The position numbers were made by a program, and so were the translations under genes. DNA of 64,000 nt from a virus. Positions 17,181 through 24,515 of the stretch are shown piece by piece; positions within the stretch are counted from its first letter, which is position 1, and every line of letters starts with the position of its first letter. The notes under the pieces are model-generated. The model was not told the origin of the DNA. It was given only the letters and a program-made list of their open reading frames with translations, and ran no database searches. Location of the stretch: positions 62,001 to 126,000 of the IMG/VR virus record IMGVR_UViG_3300032334_001259; one strand, given 5' to 3'.

Positions 17181-17447
17181 ATGTGGTTTTTGATTATATT
17201 TTTACTGATTGTTGGCGGTCTTATAGTCCTTTATGTGGTAGAGGCTTGGCTTGACCTTGACCGTTGGATTGCGGATGCCCCAAAACGTGAGGCAGAAGGG
17301 TATCGTGAACCTGTCAATATTATGACACCACCGCCCCAACCCAAGCCAGAACCTGTCAAAATACTGACACCAAGCCTTGAAAATTTCCCTAAAAGTAGTG
17401 AAGATGCAAAGGCAAAAATAGATAGATTGTTGAAAAAAAGTGCTTGA
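17181..17447 (+). CDS. Small membrane-anchored proline-rich protein
   Basis: The 88-residue product starts with one transmembrane segment (residues 2-22, WFLIIFLLIVGGLIVLYVV). It then has a Pro-rich stretch with two similar units (VNIMTPPPQPKPEP, VKILTPS) and a charged C-terminus. This resembles inner-membrane spanin subunits or other periplasm-spanning phage proteins in plan, but no outer-membrane partner is adjacent, so I do not assign it. Codon and base use return to that of the phage average after the AT-rich radical SAM gene. Confidence 0.55.
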   Translation: MWFLIIFLLIVGGLIVLYVVEAWLDLDRWIADAPKREAEGYREPVNIMTPPPQPKPEPVKILTPSLENFPKSSEDAKAKIDRLLKKSA

Positions 17448-17471
17448 CAGTCCTGAAATATATGGTATTGT
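17444..17471 (+). promoter_or_regulatory. Early-type sigma70 promoter
   Basis: TTGACA and TATTGT are spaced 16 nt apart, 32 nt before the small gene at 17503. It belongs to the TTGACA-N16 family seen again at 17644, 20209, 22128 and 33896. Confidence 0.55.
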
Positions 17472-17502
17472 AAGAATATAAGGTGAATTGATGGAGAAAA
17501 CA

Positions 17503-17640
17503 ATGGTTTTTACAGGAAAACCCGCATACACCACCAAGAAATTGCGTGATTTGCATGGTCGTGGTTGGGCTATTGTTCGTAGCCACAAGCATCCTGATGG
17601 CACGACCACCTACGTTATGACTTATGTAGGTAAAAAATAA
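17503..17640 (+). CDS. Small basic hypothetical protein
   Basis: This 45-residue ORF (MVFTGKPAYTTKKLRDLHGR at its start) has GGAG 7 nt before the ATG, and the same GATGGAGAA leader occurs before the next gene at 17701. An in-frame ATG at 17491 is less likely because it lies on the ribosome site. It is flanked by an early promoter on each side. The compact, basic, Gly/Tyr-rich sequence suggests a small host-takeover type protein, but its function is unknown. Confidence 0.55.
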   Translation: MVFTGKPAYTTKKLRDLHGRGWAIVRSHKHPDGTTTYVMTYVGKK

Positions 17641-17643
17641 CCC

Positions 17644-17671
17644 TTGACAGCCCCAAAATCTGTGTTATATT
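17644..17671 (+). promoter_or_regulatory. Early-type sigma70 promoter
   Basis: TTGACA, 16 nt, TATATT, with TGTGT just before the -10. Nearly the same core is found at 20209. Confidence 0.65.
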
Positions 17672-17700
17672 ACATTATAGTCAACTGATGGAGAACGGTA

Positions 17701-18120
17701 ATGGCTTACATGTCACAGGAAAAGAAGTCCAAGATTGCCCCTACGGTCAAGAAAATCCTTGCCAAGTATGGTGTTAAGGGTTCACTTTCGGTTTCCAATC
17801 ATATGACCCTTGTGCTGAATATCAAGAGCGGTGGCATTGATTTTATCCAGAATTATAAAGATACTGTTGATGAACGCACTTACCATCACAGCAAGCAATA
17901 TTGGCACGATGGTCGTGTAGTAGACAGTTTGAATGTTAATCCTTATTGGTATCACGAACATTTTACAGGTAATGCCAAGGATTTCTTGACAGAAATCTTT
18001 ACCGCCATGAACGATGGCAATCACGATAACAGCGATATCCAGACTGACTACTTTGATTTTGGTTGGTATGTAGACGTAAATATCGGTAAGTGGAACAAGC
18101 CTTATATTCTCTCCAAGTGA
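17701..18120 (+). CDS. LPD29-like domain protein
   Basis: The 139-residue protein contains SLSVSNHMTLVLNIKSGGID, a His/Tyr-rich centre (NPYWYHEHFTG), FLTEIFTAMNDGNHDNSDIQ and a terminal DYFDFGWYVDVNIGKWNKPY. That is the pattern I recall for LPD29 (large polyvalent protein-associated domain 29) found in phages and plasmids. Its biochemical role is not known. It has its own early promoter and GGAG site, and lies 10 bp before the next gene. Confidence 0.6.
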   Translation: MAYMSQEKKSKIAPTVKKILAKYGVKGSLSVSNHMTLVLNIKSGGIDFIQNYKDTVDERTYHHSKQYWHDGRVVDSLNVNPYWYHEHFTGNAKDFLTEIFTAMNDGNHDNSDIQTDYFDFGWYVDVNIGKWNKPYILSK

Positions 18121-18130
18121 GGAGTTTATT

Positions 18131-18397
18131 ATGTCACAGGTTAAAACCAGAGGCGTGAAACTTAAAACAATAATGTATTCACGTGCATTTATGCTTGGTT
18201 ACAAAGAAGTGGTAAATGGTTTGCCTTTCAATCCTGATTATGATAAGTGGAAAAGTGCTGACCAATGGAGTTATGAACGTGGTCGCCATTTTGCTATTTT
18301 AAGTGGCGGCAAACAACCACCAAAAATCGGCAAACAAGTAAACTATCAAGCATTGTTAAACTATGCTGAATTAAATTATAGCGGTGAAATTATATAA
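18131..18397 (+). CDS. Hypothetical protein, weakly RMF-like
   Basis: This 88-residue basic protein contains SRAFMLGYKEVVNGLPFNPD and WKSADQWSYERGRHFAI. The GY...G...P...W...GR spacing recalls ribosome modulation factor-like proteins, which inactivate ribosomes by dimerising them. The similarity is by eye and weak. It is the last gene of the early-type run and ends at a bidirectional terminator (18402-18430). Confidence 0.5.
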   Translation: MSQVKTRGVKLKTIMYSRAFMLGYKEVVNGLPFNPDYDKWKSADQWSYERGRHFAILSGGKQPPKIGKQVNYQALLNYAELNYSGEII

Positions 18398-18401
18398 TAA
18401 A

Positions 18402-18430
18402 AAAGGCGGGAAAAATCCCGCCTTTAATTT
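18402..18430. terminator. Bidirectional terminator
   Basis: A 10-bp stem AAAGGCGGGA/TCCCGCCTTT with an A4 loop is followed by a T-rich run on the plus strand, with an A-rich run preceding it. It separates the converging gene at 18131 and the outer-membrane protein gene. Confidence 0.85.
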
Positions 18431-18448
18431 TTTTTGATGTTCTAACTA

Positions 18449-19096
18449 TTAGAACTTAACTGTGAAAGCACCTGTTACAGCGTCACCAGTTGCATTCCAT
18501 GTGCTATCATAGCTACGTGTAACGCTTAAACCAACTGAATAGTTTGATGTGATGTCATATGTTACGCCTGTACCAAGACGATGGCTTTCGTAAGCATTTG
18601 TAGTATCAAAAGCATTACGATAACGATAGTTGATAGCATTTAGAGTCAAGCCATCAACCAACTTGTAATCAGCTGCGCCATAAAGTGCATAGTATGGGAA
18701 GTTAGTTGTAGCAAAACGCTCACCAACACCAACCTTACCGCTGACAGTTACGCCAGAAAATGCAGGAAGTGCATAACCAGCTTGAACTTCAAGATTTTGC
18801 TTAAGAAGCGCACCTGAAACTTGAGTTGTGCTTGCAACGCCACTGACGCTGAAACCACCACCAAGATTATGCTTATAAGTTACACCATAAGCATCATCAA
18901 CCTTTGCACCAAAATTGTTGCCAAGGTCTTGACCATAGCTAACTGACAAGCTATCATTGCTTGCAGCTGGCTTTGCAGCTTCTGCAGCAACTGGCTTTGC
19001 CGCTTCTGGAGCCTTCTTCTTGTTTGGAAGGTCAGTTGCATTTGCAGTTGCAGTAAGAGCCAAAACAGCCAAAGTTGAAATAATAAGTTTCTTCAT
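18449..19096 (-). CDS. Outer-membrane beta-barrel protein
   Basis: The 215-residue protein has a clear signal peptide (MKKLIISTLAVLALTATANA), a Lys/Pro/Ala-rich periplasmic linker (residues ~21-47), and then alternating amphipathic strands ending in TGAFTVKF. The terminal aromatic residue is typical of barrels inserted by BAM. It probably sits in the host outer membrane, where it could alter permeability or block superinfection, though neither is shown. It is monocistronic, with its own promoter carrying an inverted-repeat operator and an AAGGAAA site. Confidence 0.75.
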   Translation of the reverse strand: MKKLIISTLAVLALTATANATDLPNKKKAPEAAKPVAAEAAKPAASNDSLSVSYGQDLGNNFGAKVDDAYGVTYKHNLGGGFSVSGVASTTQVSGALLKQNLEVQAGYALPAFSGVTVSGKVGVGERFATTNFPYYALYGAADYKLVDGLTLNAINYRYRNAFDTTNAYESHRLGTGVTYDITSNYSVGLSVTRSYDSTWNATGDAVTGAFTVKF

Positions 19097-19118
19097 TTTA
19101 AATTTTCCTTTCAGATTG

Positions 19119-19147
19119 TGGTTATATCATAGACAACGAAGTTTGTC
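19119..19147 (-). promoter_or_regulatory. Promoter with internal inverted-repeat operator
   Basis: On the minus strand TAGACA and TATAAC are spaced 17 nt apart. The spacer and -35 contain a perfect 6+6 inverted repeat (AGACAA/TTGTCT at 19129-19146), which may be a repressor operator controlling the outer-membrane protein. Confidence 0.5.
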
Positions 19148-19313
19148 TAATTTTTTTATCAACCAATTTTATTATTAGTTGAAGGCAACGTATGATTTTA
19201 CTCCCACGGTGTTAAAAATTCGATTTGCATCGCTGCCATGCCCCCCACAATGTTGGGAAGCATAGATATTTATCCCAATGCAATGCAACATAAAATAAAA
19301 TGACCAAATAATC

Positions 19314-19321
19314 AATAAATA
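19314..19321 (+). promoter_or_regulatory. Late promoter box, leaderless class
   Basis: AATAAATA ends 5 nt before the ATG at 19327. No ribosome binding site is present. Confidence 0.55.
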
Positions 19322-19326
19322 TTTTA

Positions 19327-20205
19327 ATGCTATTGAGTGAATTATACGACGATCAGCTTAATGAGGGACCATGGACAGATGCCCTAAAACGTCTGGCAAT
19401 GGCTGGAACCGTAGCAACTGGAATAGGAACTGCTGGAATTAGTGCATATAATGCACAAAAATCACCAGAACCAGTAACTGCTGTGGCCCAAATACCACAA
19501 ACACAACAAACTGACATCAAAGCAGAACCAGCGATACAAAAAGCACAAAAAAGTATTAATCCAAACTTTCCAAAATCACTTGCCGATGTTGACAAATTAC
19601 AACCAGGTGCACGTGTAGAAACATTTATTAAGACACTACTACCAATGGTTCAAGCAGAAAATAATAAAATTTTACAAGATCGTCGCAGACTTATACAAGA
19701 TATTAAAATTTTAAAAAGTGGTAAAAAATTATCCAATGAAGAAACTACTTGGGTTCGTAGTTTAGTTGAAAAATATGGTGAAGATAACCTATATGAATTA
19801 GCTAAAAAAGTTGATATCATTCCACCAAGTATTGCATTAGCACAGGCTGGCATTGAAAGTAGTTGGGGAACTGATCCTAAAACTGTAAGCAGTAATGCAT
19901 TTTATGGACAAAAATCATGGGCTAAAAGCGGCGGTGTTGAAGGTCCATATGGTGAACGTTATCGTGCTTTTGAAACACCAAGTCATAGTATTGCGGCATA
20001 TATGACCAATCTTAATACACATAATGCTTATGATGAGTTTCGTGACGCACGTGCAGAATTACGTAAAACTGGCAAACCAGTTGTAGGGTTAGAATTAGTG
20101 CCAAAATTGGTGGCTTATACCGATACGGGTAGCCAATATCCCAAAAAACTTAAAAGTATCATACAAGGGCGCAATTTAGGTCAGTATGACTTACCTAAAA
20201 AATAA
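19327..20205 (+). CDS. Glucosaminidase-domain peptidoglycan hydrolase
   Basis: The 292-residue protein has an N-terminal hydrophobic stretch (residues ~24-42) and a Gln/Pro-rich linker. Its C-terminal domain is of the FlgJ/Bax glucosaminidase family: LAQAGIESSWGTDPKTVSSN with the catalytic Glu at about 177, then FYGQKSW and YRAFETPSHSIAAYMTNLNT. Such enzymes cut the glycan chain of peptidoglycan. The hydrophobic N-terminus suggests export or membrane anchoring, so a lysis or virion-associated role is possible. Its late box argues for late expression although it lies among plus-strand early-type genes. Confidence 0.8.
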   Translation: MLLSELYDDQLNEGPWTDALKRLAMAGTVATGIGTAGISAYNAQKSPEPVTAVAQIPQTQQTDIKAEPAIQKAQKSINPNFPKSLADVDKLQPGARVETFIKTLLPMVQAENNKILQDRRRLIQDIKILKSGKKLSNEETTWVRSLVEKYGEDNLYELAKKVDIIPPSIALAQAGIESSWGTDPKTVSSNAFYGQKSWAKSGGVEGPYGERYRAFETPSHSIAAYMTNLNTHNAYDEFRDARAELRKTGKPVVGLELVPKLVAYTDTGSQYPKKLKSIIQGRNLGQYDLPKK

Positions 20206-20208
20206 TGC

Positions 20209-20236
20209 TTGACAACCTATAAATCCGTGTTATATT
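20209..20236 (+). promoter_or_regulatory. Early-type sigma70 promoter
   Basis: TTGACA, 16 nt, TATATT, preceded by CCGTGT. It drives the small-gene run that starts at 20267 with a CAGGAGA site. Confidence 0.7.
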
Positions 20237-20266
20237 GGGTTGTAAGTTGAAAAACAGGAGATTTTT

Positions 20267-20959
20267 ATGCCTAATTGGTGCTATAACCGTGCGACTTTTA
20301 CGCACGATGACCCCGAACAGATTACCCGTCTTGTCAATGCTGCCAAAGCTGGCAAGCTGTTTAATGAATTTTATCCTATGCCACCTGAATTACTTGAGGA
20401 AGCACCCGTAGGTGATGATTATCAAGAACGTAGTGCCGCTATTGCAAAACGCAATGAAGAAGAATTTGGGTATGTAAGTTGGTATGATTGGAGTATTGCA
20501 CATTGGGGAACTAAATGGGATATCTCCGAAATGGATGATGACGACAATTTTAACATCACAAATGATGGCAAAACTGTATCGTTTAGTTTTGATACAGCTT
20601 GGGCACCGCCTACTGAATGGTATGATAACATTGATGGTTTCCACATTGAAGCATATTATCATGAACCTGGTGTTGGTTTCTGTGGTAAATGGACCAGTGA
20701 AGATGGCGATGACCAATATGAAATTGACATGATGGAAGATATTGAGAGCGTTAAAGAACGTATTCCAAGTGACATTCTTGATGAGTTTGGTATTCTTGAT
20801 GACATGGAAATGTATCAAGAAGAAAATCAAGAAGAACTTGAAGAAGACGATGGTGAAGAATGGTGGAGTGCAGACGAAGCACTTGAGGGCATTGATGTTG
20901 GTGAAGTAACTATTGAAATTAAACCAAGTGAAGATGATGAAGAAGGAGAAGACAAGTGA
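20267..20959 (+). CDS. Api92-like (DUF1281/YubB-type) protein
   Basis: The 230-residue protein begins MPNWCYNRATFTHDDPEQIT and continues with NEFYPMPPELLE, WYDWSIAHWGTKWD, FDTAWAPPTEWYD and YYHEPGVGFCGKW. This is the signature of the Api92-like ferredoxin-fold family found in phages and plasmids (biological role unknown). The last ~90 residues are extremely acidic (EEDDGEEWWSADE), a tail that may mimic nucleic acid or bind a basic partner. A strong early promoter and CAGGAG site lead the operon, and its stop overlaps the next GTG. Confidence 0.8.
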   Translation: MPNWCYNRATFTHDDPEQITRLVNAAKAGKLFNEFYPMPPELLEEAPVGDDYQERSAAIAKRNEEEFGYVSWYDWSIAHWGTKWDISEMDDDDNFNITNDGKTVSFSFDTAWAPPTEWYDNIDGFHIEAYYHEPGVGFCGKWTSEDGDDQYEIDMMEDIESVKERIPSDILDEFGILDDMEMYQEENQEELEEDDGEEWWSADEALEGIDVGEVTIEIKPSEDDEEGEDK

Positions 20960-21099
20960 AGCAGTTTACCTTTAAGATGGATGATGGCGGTATTTTTCTT
21001 TGCATCGCACGTGATTTTCGTAGTGCATGTTTGCTTTTTGATCAAAACCAAATGGGTTTCAAGGCACAAGATATTCTTGAAATCGTAGAACGTGCCTAA
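20956..21099 (+). CDS. Small hypothetical protein, GTG start
   Basis: This 47-residue ORF starts at GTG overlapping the previous stop (GTGA) and ends 8 bp inside the next gene. Its product (MKQFTFKMDDGGIFLCIARD at the start) is a small alpha/beta protein. The overlaps on both sides and the GGAGAAG ribosome site just upstream support expression by coupling. No family is recognised. Confidence 0.55.
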   Translation: MKQFTFKMDDGGIFLCIARDFRSACLLFDQNQMGFKAQDILEIVERA

Positions 21100-21367
21100 A
21101 ATCTACGCACTACCAAGTAAAATATTAGTTGCAGAAACGCTGGTCAAGTGGGAAGTGCTTGACTGGCTTTCTCGCAATATAGGCATTGTTCATAGAAGTG
21201 AAGACCCACAAAAACCTATTCATAGCGGTGAGGGTTGGAGATTTATTTTTACATACAGATTTGCTTCTATTAATACACGTAGAACTACTGTAAAAATTGA
21301 ATTTGATGATAGCGTTCCAGATGATATAATACTTTATTTTTTATTGCGATTTGGTGATAGCATATGA
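21092..21367 (+). CDS. Small RFG-tail family protein
   Basis: This 91-residue protein, starting at GTG, ends VPDDIILYFLLRFGDSI, the family signature seen at 10498 and 11768. It includes KWEVLDWLSRNIGIVHRSED, with Trp-rich strands like its sisters. It overlaps the genes on both sides by 4-8 bp. Three relatives follow within 800 bp, so this segment looks like a local array of duplicated genes. Function unknown. Confidence 0.6.
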   Translation: MPKIYALPSKILVAETLVKWEVLDWLSRNIGIVHRSEDPQKPIHSGEGWRFIFTYRFASINTRRTTVKIEFDDSVPDDIILYFLLRFGDSI

Positions 21368-21663
21368 GTAATACACCAGTAGGACAAATATGGTTTGACA
21401 CTGCAACGAGTGAACTTAAGATGTATGATGGTATGGGTTGGATAACTATTAGGAAAATGCCATACACCCAAGACCCATTCAACACTGGTGCAAAGTTTGT
21501 TAAAAGATTTGCATTTTTACCACACAAATGTCATCTAACTGGTCGTAAAATATGGTTAGAATGGGCAATTCGTGGCGAACTAAATGATTTGATTGCCAGA
21601 TATAAAGAATTTCGTTGGTATGATAAGTTTGAATATCTAAATTGGACAATTGCAAATGCTTGA
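21364..21663 (+). CDS. Small protein with fibre-like N-terminal motif
   Basis: The 99-residue protein begins TPVGQIWFDTATSELKMYDG. That resembles the short motif used in phage tail fibre proteins (compare GRIWYDPITNTLRVGDG in the 1,647-residue fibre of this window). The C-terminal half (FAFLPHKCHLTGRKIWLEWA) is different and occurs, from memory, in small proteins of related phages. It overlaps the previous gene (ATGA) and the next start. The mix suggests a fused or recombined gene; function unknown. Confidence 0.55.
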   Translation: MSNTPVGQIWFDTATSELKMYDGMGWITIRKMPYTQDPFNTGAKFVKRFAFLPHKCHLTGRKIWLEWAIRGELNDLIARYKEFRWYDKFEYLNWTIANA

Positions 21664-21901
21664 TTTAGACTTTGAAAATGGTTTTTGGATTTCAACTGAT
21701 TGGACAGATGCAACCGATACCATGTGGAAAAACTTTAAAACTTACTGCAAGAGCAAAGGTAACAATAATGAAGTTATTTTACTGACGGAGTTTAATGCCA
21801 AAGCACAAAGATATGTTGGTGATGATGATGAAGATGACCAATGGTTTATACGATTTAATACACCAGAAGATTATACTTTTTTTGTAATGAGATTTGGATA
21901 A
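21656..21901 (+). CDS. Small RFG-tail family protein
   Basis: I use the ATG at 21656 (81 residues) over the TTG at 21650. The product ends NTPEDYTFFVMRFG, matching the family signature, and has WISTDWTDATDTMWKNFKTY near the start. It overlaps both neighbours (8 bp, then TAATG). Function unknown. Confidence 0.6.
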   Translation: MLDLDFENGFWISTDWTDATDTMWKNFKTYCKSKGNNNEVILLTEFNAKAQRYVGDDDEDDQWFIRFNTPEDYTFFVMRFG

Positions 21902-22131
21902 TGACAAAAATAAGGGTCCATGATTTAGGACCGCAACGGTGGCATATGACTATCAGGTTTACTGATAATGGCACTATAAACTTTGAGTTTAAGAAATGGA
22001 TGAACGACAATTATCCAGATTGCCTTTGCATACACAGATTTAATAACGGTGAACCATTTTGGGAAGTTCGTGGCGGTGATCCAAGTGACCAAGCATTTAT
22101 AGCAATGCGTTGGGGTGGAGAAAATAATTGA
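21901..22131 (+). CDS. Small RWG-tail family protein
   Basis: This 76-residue protein ends PSDQAFIAMRWGGENN, again the family ending, with an N-terminal strand RWHMTIRFTDNGTINFEFKK. Its ATG shares a base with the previous stop. Directly after it lies the promoter at 22128. Function unknown. Confidence 0.6.
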   Translation: MTKIRVHDLGPQRWHMTIRFTDNGTINFEFKKWMNDNYPDCLCIHRFNNGEPFWEVRGGDPSDQAFIAMRWGGENN

Positions 22132-22155
22132 CATCATATAAAATTGTGTTATTAT
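22128..22155 (+). promoter_or_regulatory. Early-type sigma70 promoter
   Basis: TTGACA, 16 nt, TATTAT, preceded by TTGTGT, upstream of the gene at 22178. Confidence 0.65.
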
Positions 22156-22177
22156 AATAATAAACACAGGACTTACT

Positions 22178-22399
22178 ATGGTTAGAAAAAGCAGCGAAAT
22201 TATTGAAGATTTTATTAAGTCACTAGAAACTCTTGTTGATGCACTTGATGATGAATGGCATCACAATGATGAAGGTGAATGGCGCATGGCAGATAATATT
22301 CGTAAAAATGTGCTACCAATTGCTAAACAGCGATTTAAAGAACATCTTGATGAATATATTGACCGCAGAATTGAAACTTATTTGGAGAAAAACAAATGA
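22178..22399 (+). CDS. Small helical hypothetical protein
   Basis: The 73-residue acidic helical protein (SSEIIEDFIKSLETLVDALD) has its own early promoter. Its stop overlaps the next start (ATGA). No motif recognised. Confidence 0.55.
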   Translation: MVRKSSEIIEDFIKSLETLVDALDDEWHHNDEGEWRMADNIRKNVLPIAKQRFKEHLDEYIDRRIETYLEKNK

Positions 22400-22860
22400 C
22401 AGATGAAACCGAAAAAATGATTAAATGGAAAGTTTCACCACGTTATAAGAAAAGTGTAATTGATATTGAAACTTTTCGCAATGGTGAAAATGAAATTACT
22501 TTGGAAACTGGCTGGCGTTGGGGTCATGTCGTTCTTCTTGTTCCAGAAGGCATTGACTTGGTAACACAACTTAATCCAGAAGAAAATACACGTATCCAAA
22601 TTGATGGTTTAGAATATGATATCTATGATCGTGAAATGGATGATGGTTGTTGGGAAGAATGGGATTTAGATGCACTTGATGATGAAGAAGAATTTATTGA
22701 AGCATGGGATGAAGATTCACACGATGGCATAGCAAATCTTGGTTGGGAAGCGTGGGACAGTGAATTGTTCTTTGATGGTCCACTTGATATAGAAAATCTT
22801 GGCGAACATGTGCCGCCAGTGTGGGATGAAGAAGAAGATGATGAGGATCAAGAACAATGA
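22396..22860 (+). CDS. Highly acidic hypothetical protein
   Basis: The 154-residue protein has a short mixed N-terminal domain (GWRWGHVVLLVPEGIDLV). A very acidic, Trp-containing second half follows (DDEEEFIEAWDEDSHDGIAN), with an Asp/Glu-only run near the end (EEEDDEDQEQ). Together with the acidic tail of the Api92-like protein upstream, this is the second DNA-mimic-like sequence in the operon. That role is inference. It overlaps both neighbours by 4 bp. Confidence 0.55.
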   Translation: MTDETEKMIKWKVSPRYKKSVIDIETFRNGENEITLETGWRWGHVVLLVPEGIDLVTQLNPEENTRIQIDGLEYDIYDREMDDGCWEEWDLDALDDEEEFIEAWDEDSHDGIANLGWEAWDSELFFDGPLDIENLGEHVPPVWDEEEDDEDQEQ

Positions 22861-23102
22861 CATATAAAATCTCTATAAGCGATGAAACAGCAGAAAGCAT
22901 GTTCCGTGATATGCTTATTGAAGATTATCGTCGTGTTCGCAATGACATCTATAACATGACCAACAAGGCTGCAGAGTTTGGTAAACTTGAAAAGTATGAA
23001 AGTGAAGATTTAGAAGATTGGAAACGTTGGTTTGGTGCAATGAAAATCCTTATGGAATATTATTTGCCACAAAATCAGTATAATGAAGTTGTAGGCGAAT
23101 GA
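22857..23102 (+). CDS. Small hypothetical protein
   Basis: This 81-residue helical protein contains SMFRDMLIEDYRRVRNDIYN and GKLEKYESEDLEDWKRWFGA. From memory, short proteins with the pattern IEDY...R.DIY...W. recur in T4-like phages, without known function. It overlaps neighbours by 4 bp on both sides. Confidence 0.55.
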   Translation: MTYKISISDETAESMFRDMLIEDYRRVRNDIYNMTNKAAEFGKLEKYESEDLEDWKRWFGAMKILMEYYLPQNQYNEVVGE

Positions 23103-23359
23103 AAATAGTAGGTAAACTACGTGATATAGCAGAAGAATGTGAACGTGGTGAACGTTCACCTATTAGCGGTATTTCCACTTGGCCAAAGGAAACTACGGTT
23201 GAGTGGAAAGCTGCACATGTTATTGAACAATCTATGGCGGCATTACTAACTATTATTGAAACTGATGAAGCTGTGCCAAGTGAAGCATTACGTTTTATGG
23301 CGCAACGTAATTTTGAAATATTAACTGGAATGTGCAATGACCCAGAACTGGACAGTTAA
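23099..23359 (+). CDS. Small hypothetical protein
   Basis: The 86-residue protein contains a predicted N-terminal turn (ERGERSPISGISTWPKETTV) and a long C-terminal helix. There is no recognisable family. It overlaps the previous gene (ATGA) and shares 23 bp with the following AbrB-like ORF. Confidence 0.5.
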   Translation: MKIVGKLRDIAEECERGERSPISGISTWPKETTVEWKAAHVIEQSMAALLTIIETDEAVPSEALRFMAQRNFEILTGMCNDPELDS

Positions 23360-23510
23360 ACTTATAGAAGAAGATGGTGAATTATTTTTGCCATTTCCAG
23401 AAGATGTAATTAAAGTTCTTGATTGGGAAGAAGGCACTGTTGTATGTTGGGAAATCACTACCAATGGTTTAAGTCTTAAAAAGATGGAAAAAAAGGATGA
23501 TGGTGAATGA
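23337..23510 (+). CDS. Small AbrB/MazE-like fold protein
   Basis: This 57-residue ORF encodes WTVKLIEEDGELFLPFPEDV followed by IKVLDWEEGTVVCWEI. That is the swapped-hairpin AbrB layout of G-x-L-x-P-P and LxW-x-x-G-x-x-V. Such proteins are DNA-binding transition-state regulators or antitoxins; no toxin is adjacent. It overlaps the gene before it by 23 bp and the next start by 4 bp, which supports a real gene of the operon. Confidence 0.55.
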   Translation: MTQNWTVKLIEEDGELFLPFPEDVIKVLDWEEGTVVCWEITTNGLSLKKMEKKDDGE

Positions 23511-23713
23511 AATATGTGTCAGTGATCGCATTAGGCATTGTGCTGTGTGCTTGCAGTAAAACACTAGATTATGCACTACCACAAAATCCTACTGGTATTG
23601 AACGTAAATTACTTACGGTTCCGCATCGTGACTGGATTGAAAGTGGTTGTTATCCAAAGTTAGTAGATGGTCAAGATGTGAAAGTATGTAATGCGAATAC
23701 AAATAGTAAGTGA
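23507..23713 (+). CDS. Small lipoprotein
   Basis: The 68-residue product has a signal peptide ending in a lipobox-like VLCAC with Cys at position 16. A mature part of about 50 residues with two further Cys (GCYPK, KVCN) follows, possibly a disulfide. It overlaps the phosphoesterase gene by 23 bp. A cell-envelope role such as entry exclusion or lysis (o-spanin-like) is possible but unproven. Confidence 0.6.
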   Translation: MKYVSVIALGIVLCACSKTLDYALPQNPTGIERKLLTVPHRDWIESGCYPKLVDGQDVKVCNANTNSK

Positions 23714-24515
23714 TTTACATTTAGAGTTTGCTGAAATACCAACAATTAAAAATGTGGGTGCAGAAGTGCTTGTGCTTGGCGGCGACATTTGTGTTGCCCA
23801 ACATCTATATCGTCATCCACGCAATAATCTTCGTAATAATGATGGACATGCTGTTGATGCCGCAAAATATCGTGATTTCTTCCAATATTGCAGTGATAAT
23901 TGGGAAAGTGTAATTTACCTTGCGGGTAACCACGAACATTATAGTGGTCGTTGGGATAGAACTGCACAAGTCTTACGTGAAGAAACAGAAAATTATCATA
24001 ATATATTATTTTGTGACCAAGATCGTGTAGATTTTGGTGATGTAGTATTTTTAGCAACTTCACTGTGGACTGATTTTAATAATCATGATCCACTTACAAT
24101 TATGTCAGCAAGTGATATGATGAATGATTATCGTGCTATTACTGAAAGTCCAAAGGATTTTGTATATCATAAACTACGTCCAACTACTGCACTTGCTAAA
24201 CATGTTGCTGATTTAGAATGGTTGCGTGTTCAGTTGGCATTGTTGCGAGACCGTAAGGTTGTTGTATGCACACATCACGCACCAAGTCACAGTAGTATTC
24301 ATCACACTTATGCGCATCAGCATGTTATGAATGGTTGTTTTGTAAGTAATCTTGATGGGTTTATTATGGATCATCCACAAATTAAACTTTTTACTCACGG
24401 ACACGTTCATAACGTCTTTGACTATTATATTGGCGAGACACGTGTAGTCTGTAATCCCAGAGGGTATCCAGGTGAACACAGTGGTTGGAACCCACAATTC
24501 ACCGTTGAGGTTTAA
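23691..24515 (+). CDS. Calcineurin-like metallophosphoesterase
   Basis: The 274-residue protein carries the full metal-site set of the family. It has D8 and H10 in SDLHLEF, GGD near residues 31-33, GNHEH near 99-103, THHAPSH, and GHVHN near the C-terminus. These enzymes hydrolyse phosphoesters with two metal ions; nucleotides or cyclic nucleotides are possible substrates, which could matter against host signalling. It ends the plus-strand operon and its stop overlaps, tail to tail by 4 bp, the large tail fibre gene. Confidence 0.85.
   Translation: MRIQIVSDLHLEFAEIPTIKNVGAEVLVLGGDICVAQHLYRHPRNNLRNNDGHAVDAAKYRDFFQYCSDNWESVIYLAGNHEHYSGRWDRTAQVLREETENYHNILFCDQDRVDFGDVVFLATSLWTDFNNHDPLTIMSASDMMNDYRAITESPKDFVYHKLRPTTALAKHVADLEWLRVQLALLRDRKVVVCTHHAPSHSSIHHTYAHQHVMNGCFVSNLDGFIMDHPQIKLFTHGHVHNVFDYYIGETRVVCNPRGYPGEHSGWNPQFTVEV

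Larger units (their letters stand above)
19097..19326. other. Divergent non-coding region
   Basis: This 230-bp gap holds the promoter and inverted repeat of the outer-membrane protein gene on the left, and a late box for the glucosaminidase gene on the right. In the middle (about 19195-19265) I see a G/C-richer stretch without a convincing gene or terminator. Confidence 0.5.

Noticed and set aside
17202-17609. Minus-strand frames opposite the small early genes
   Set aside because: They lack ribosome sites, run against two early promoters and overlap the recognised genes at 17181 and 17503.
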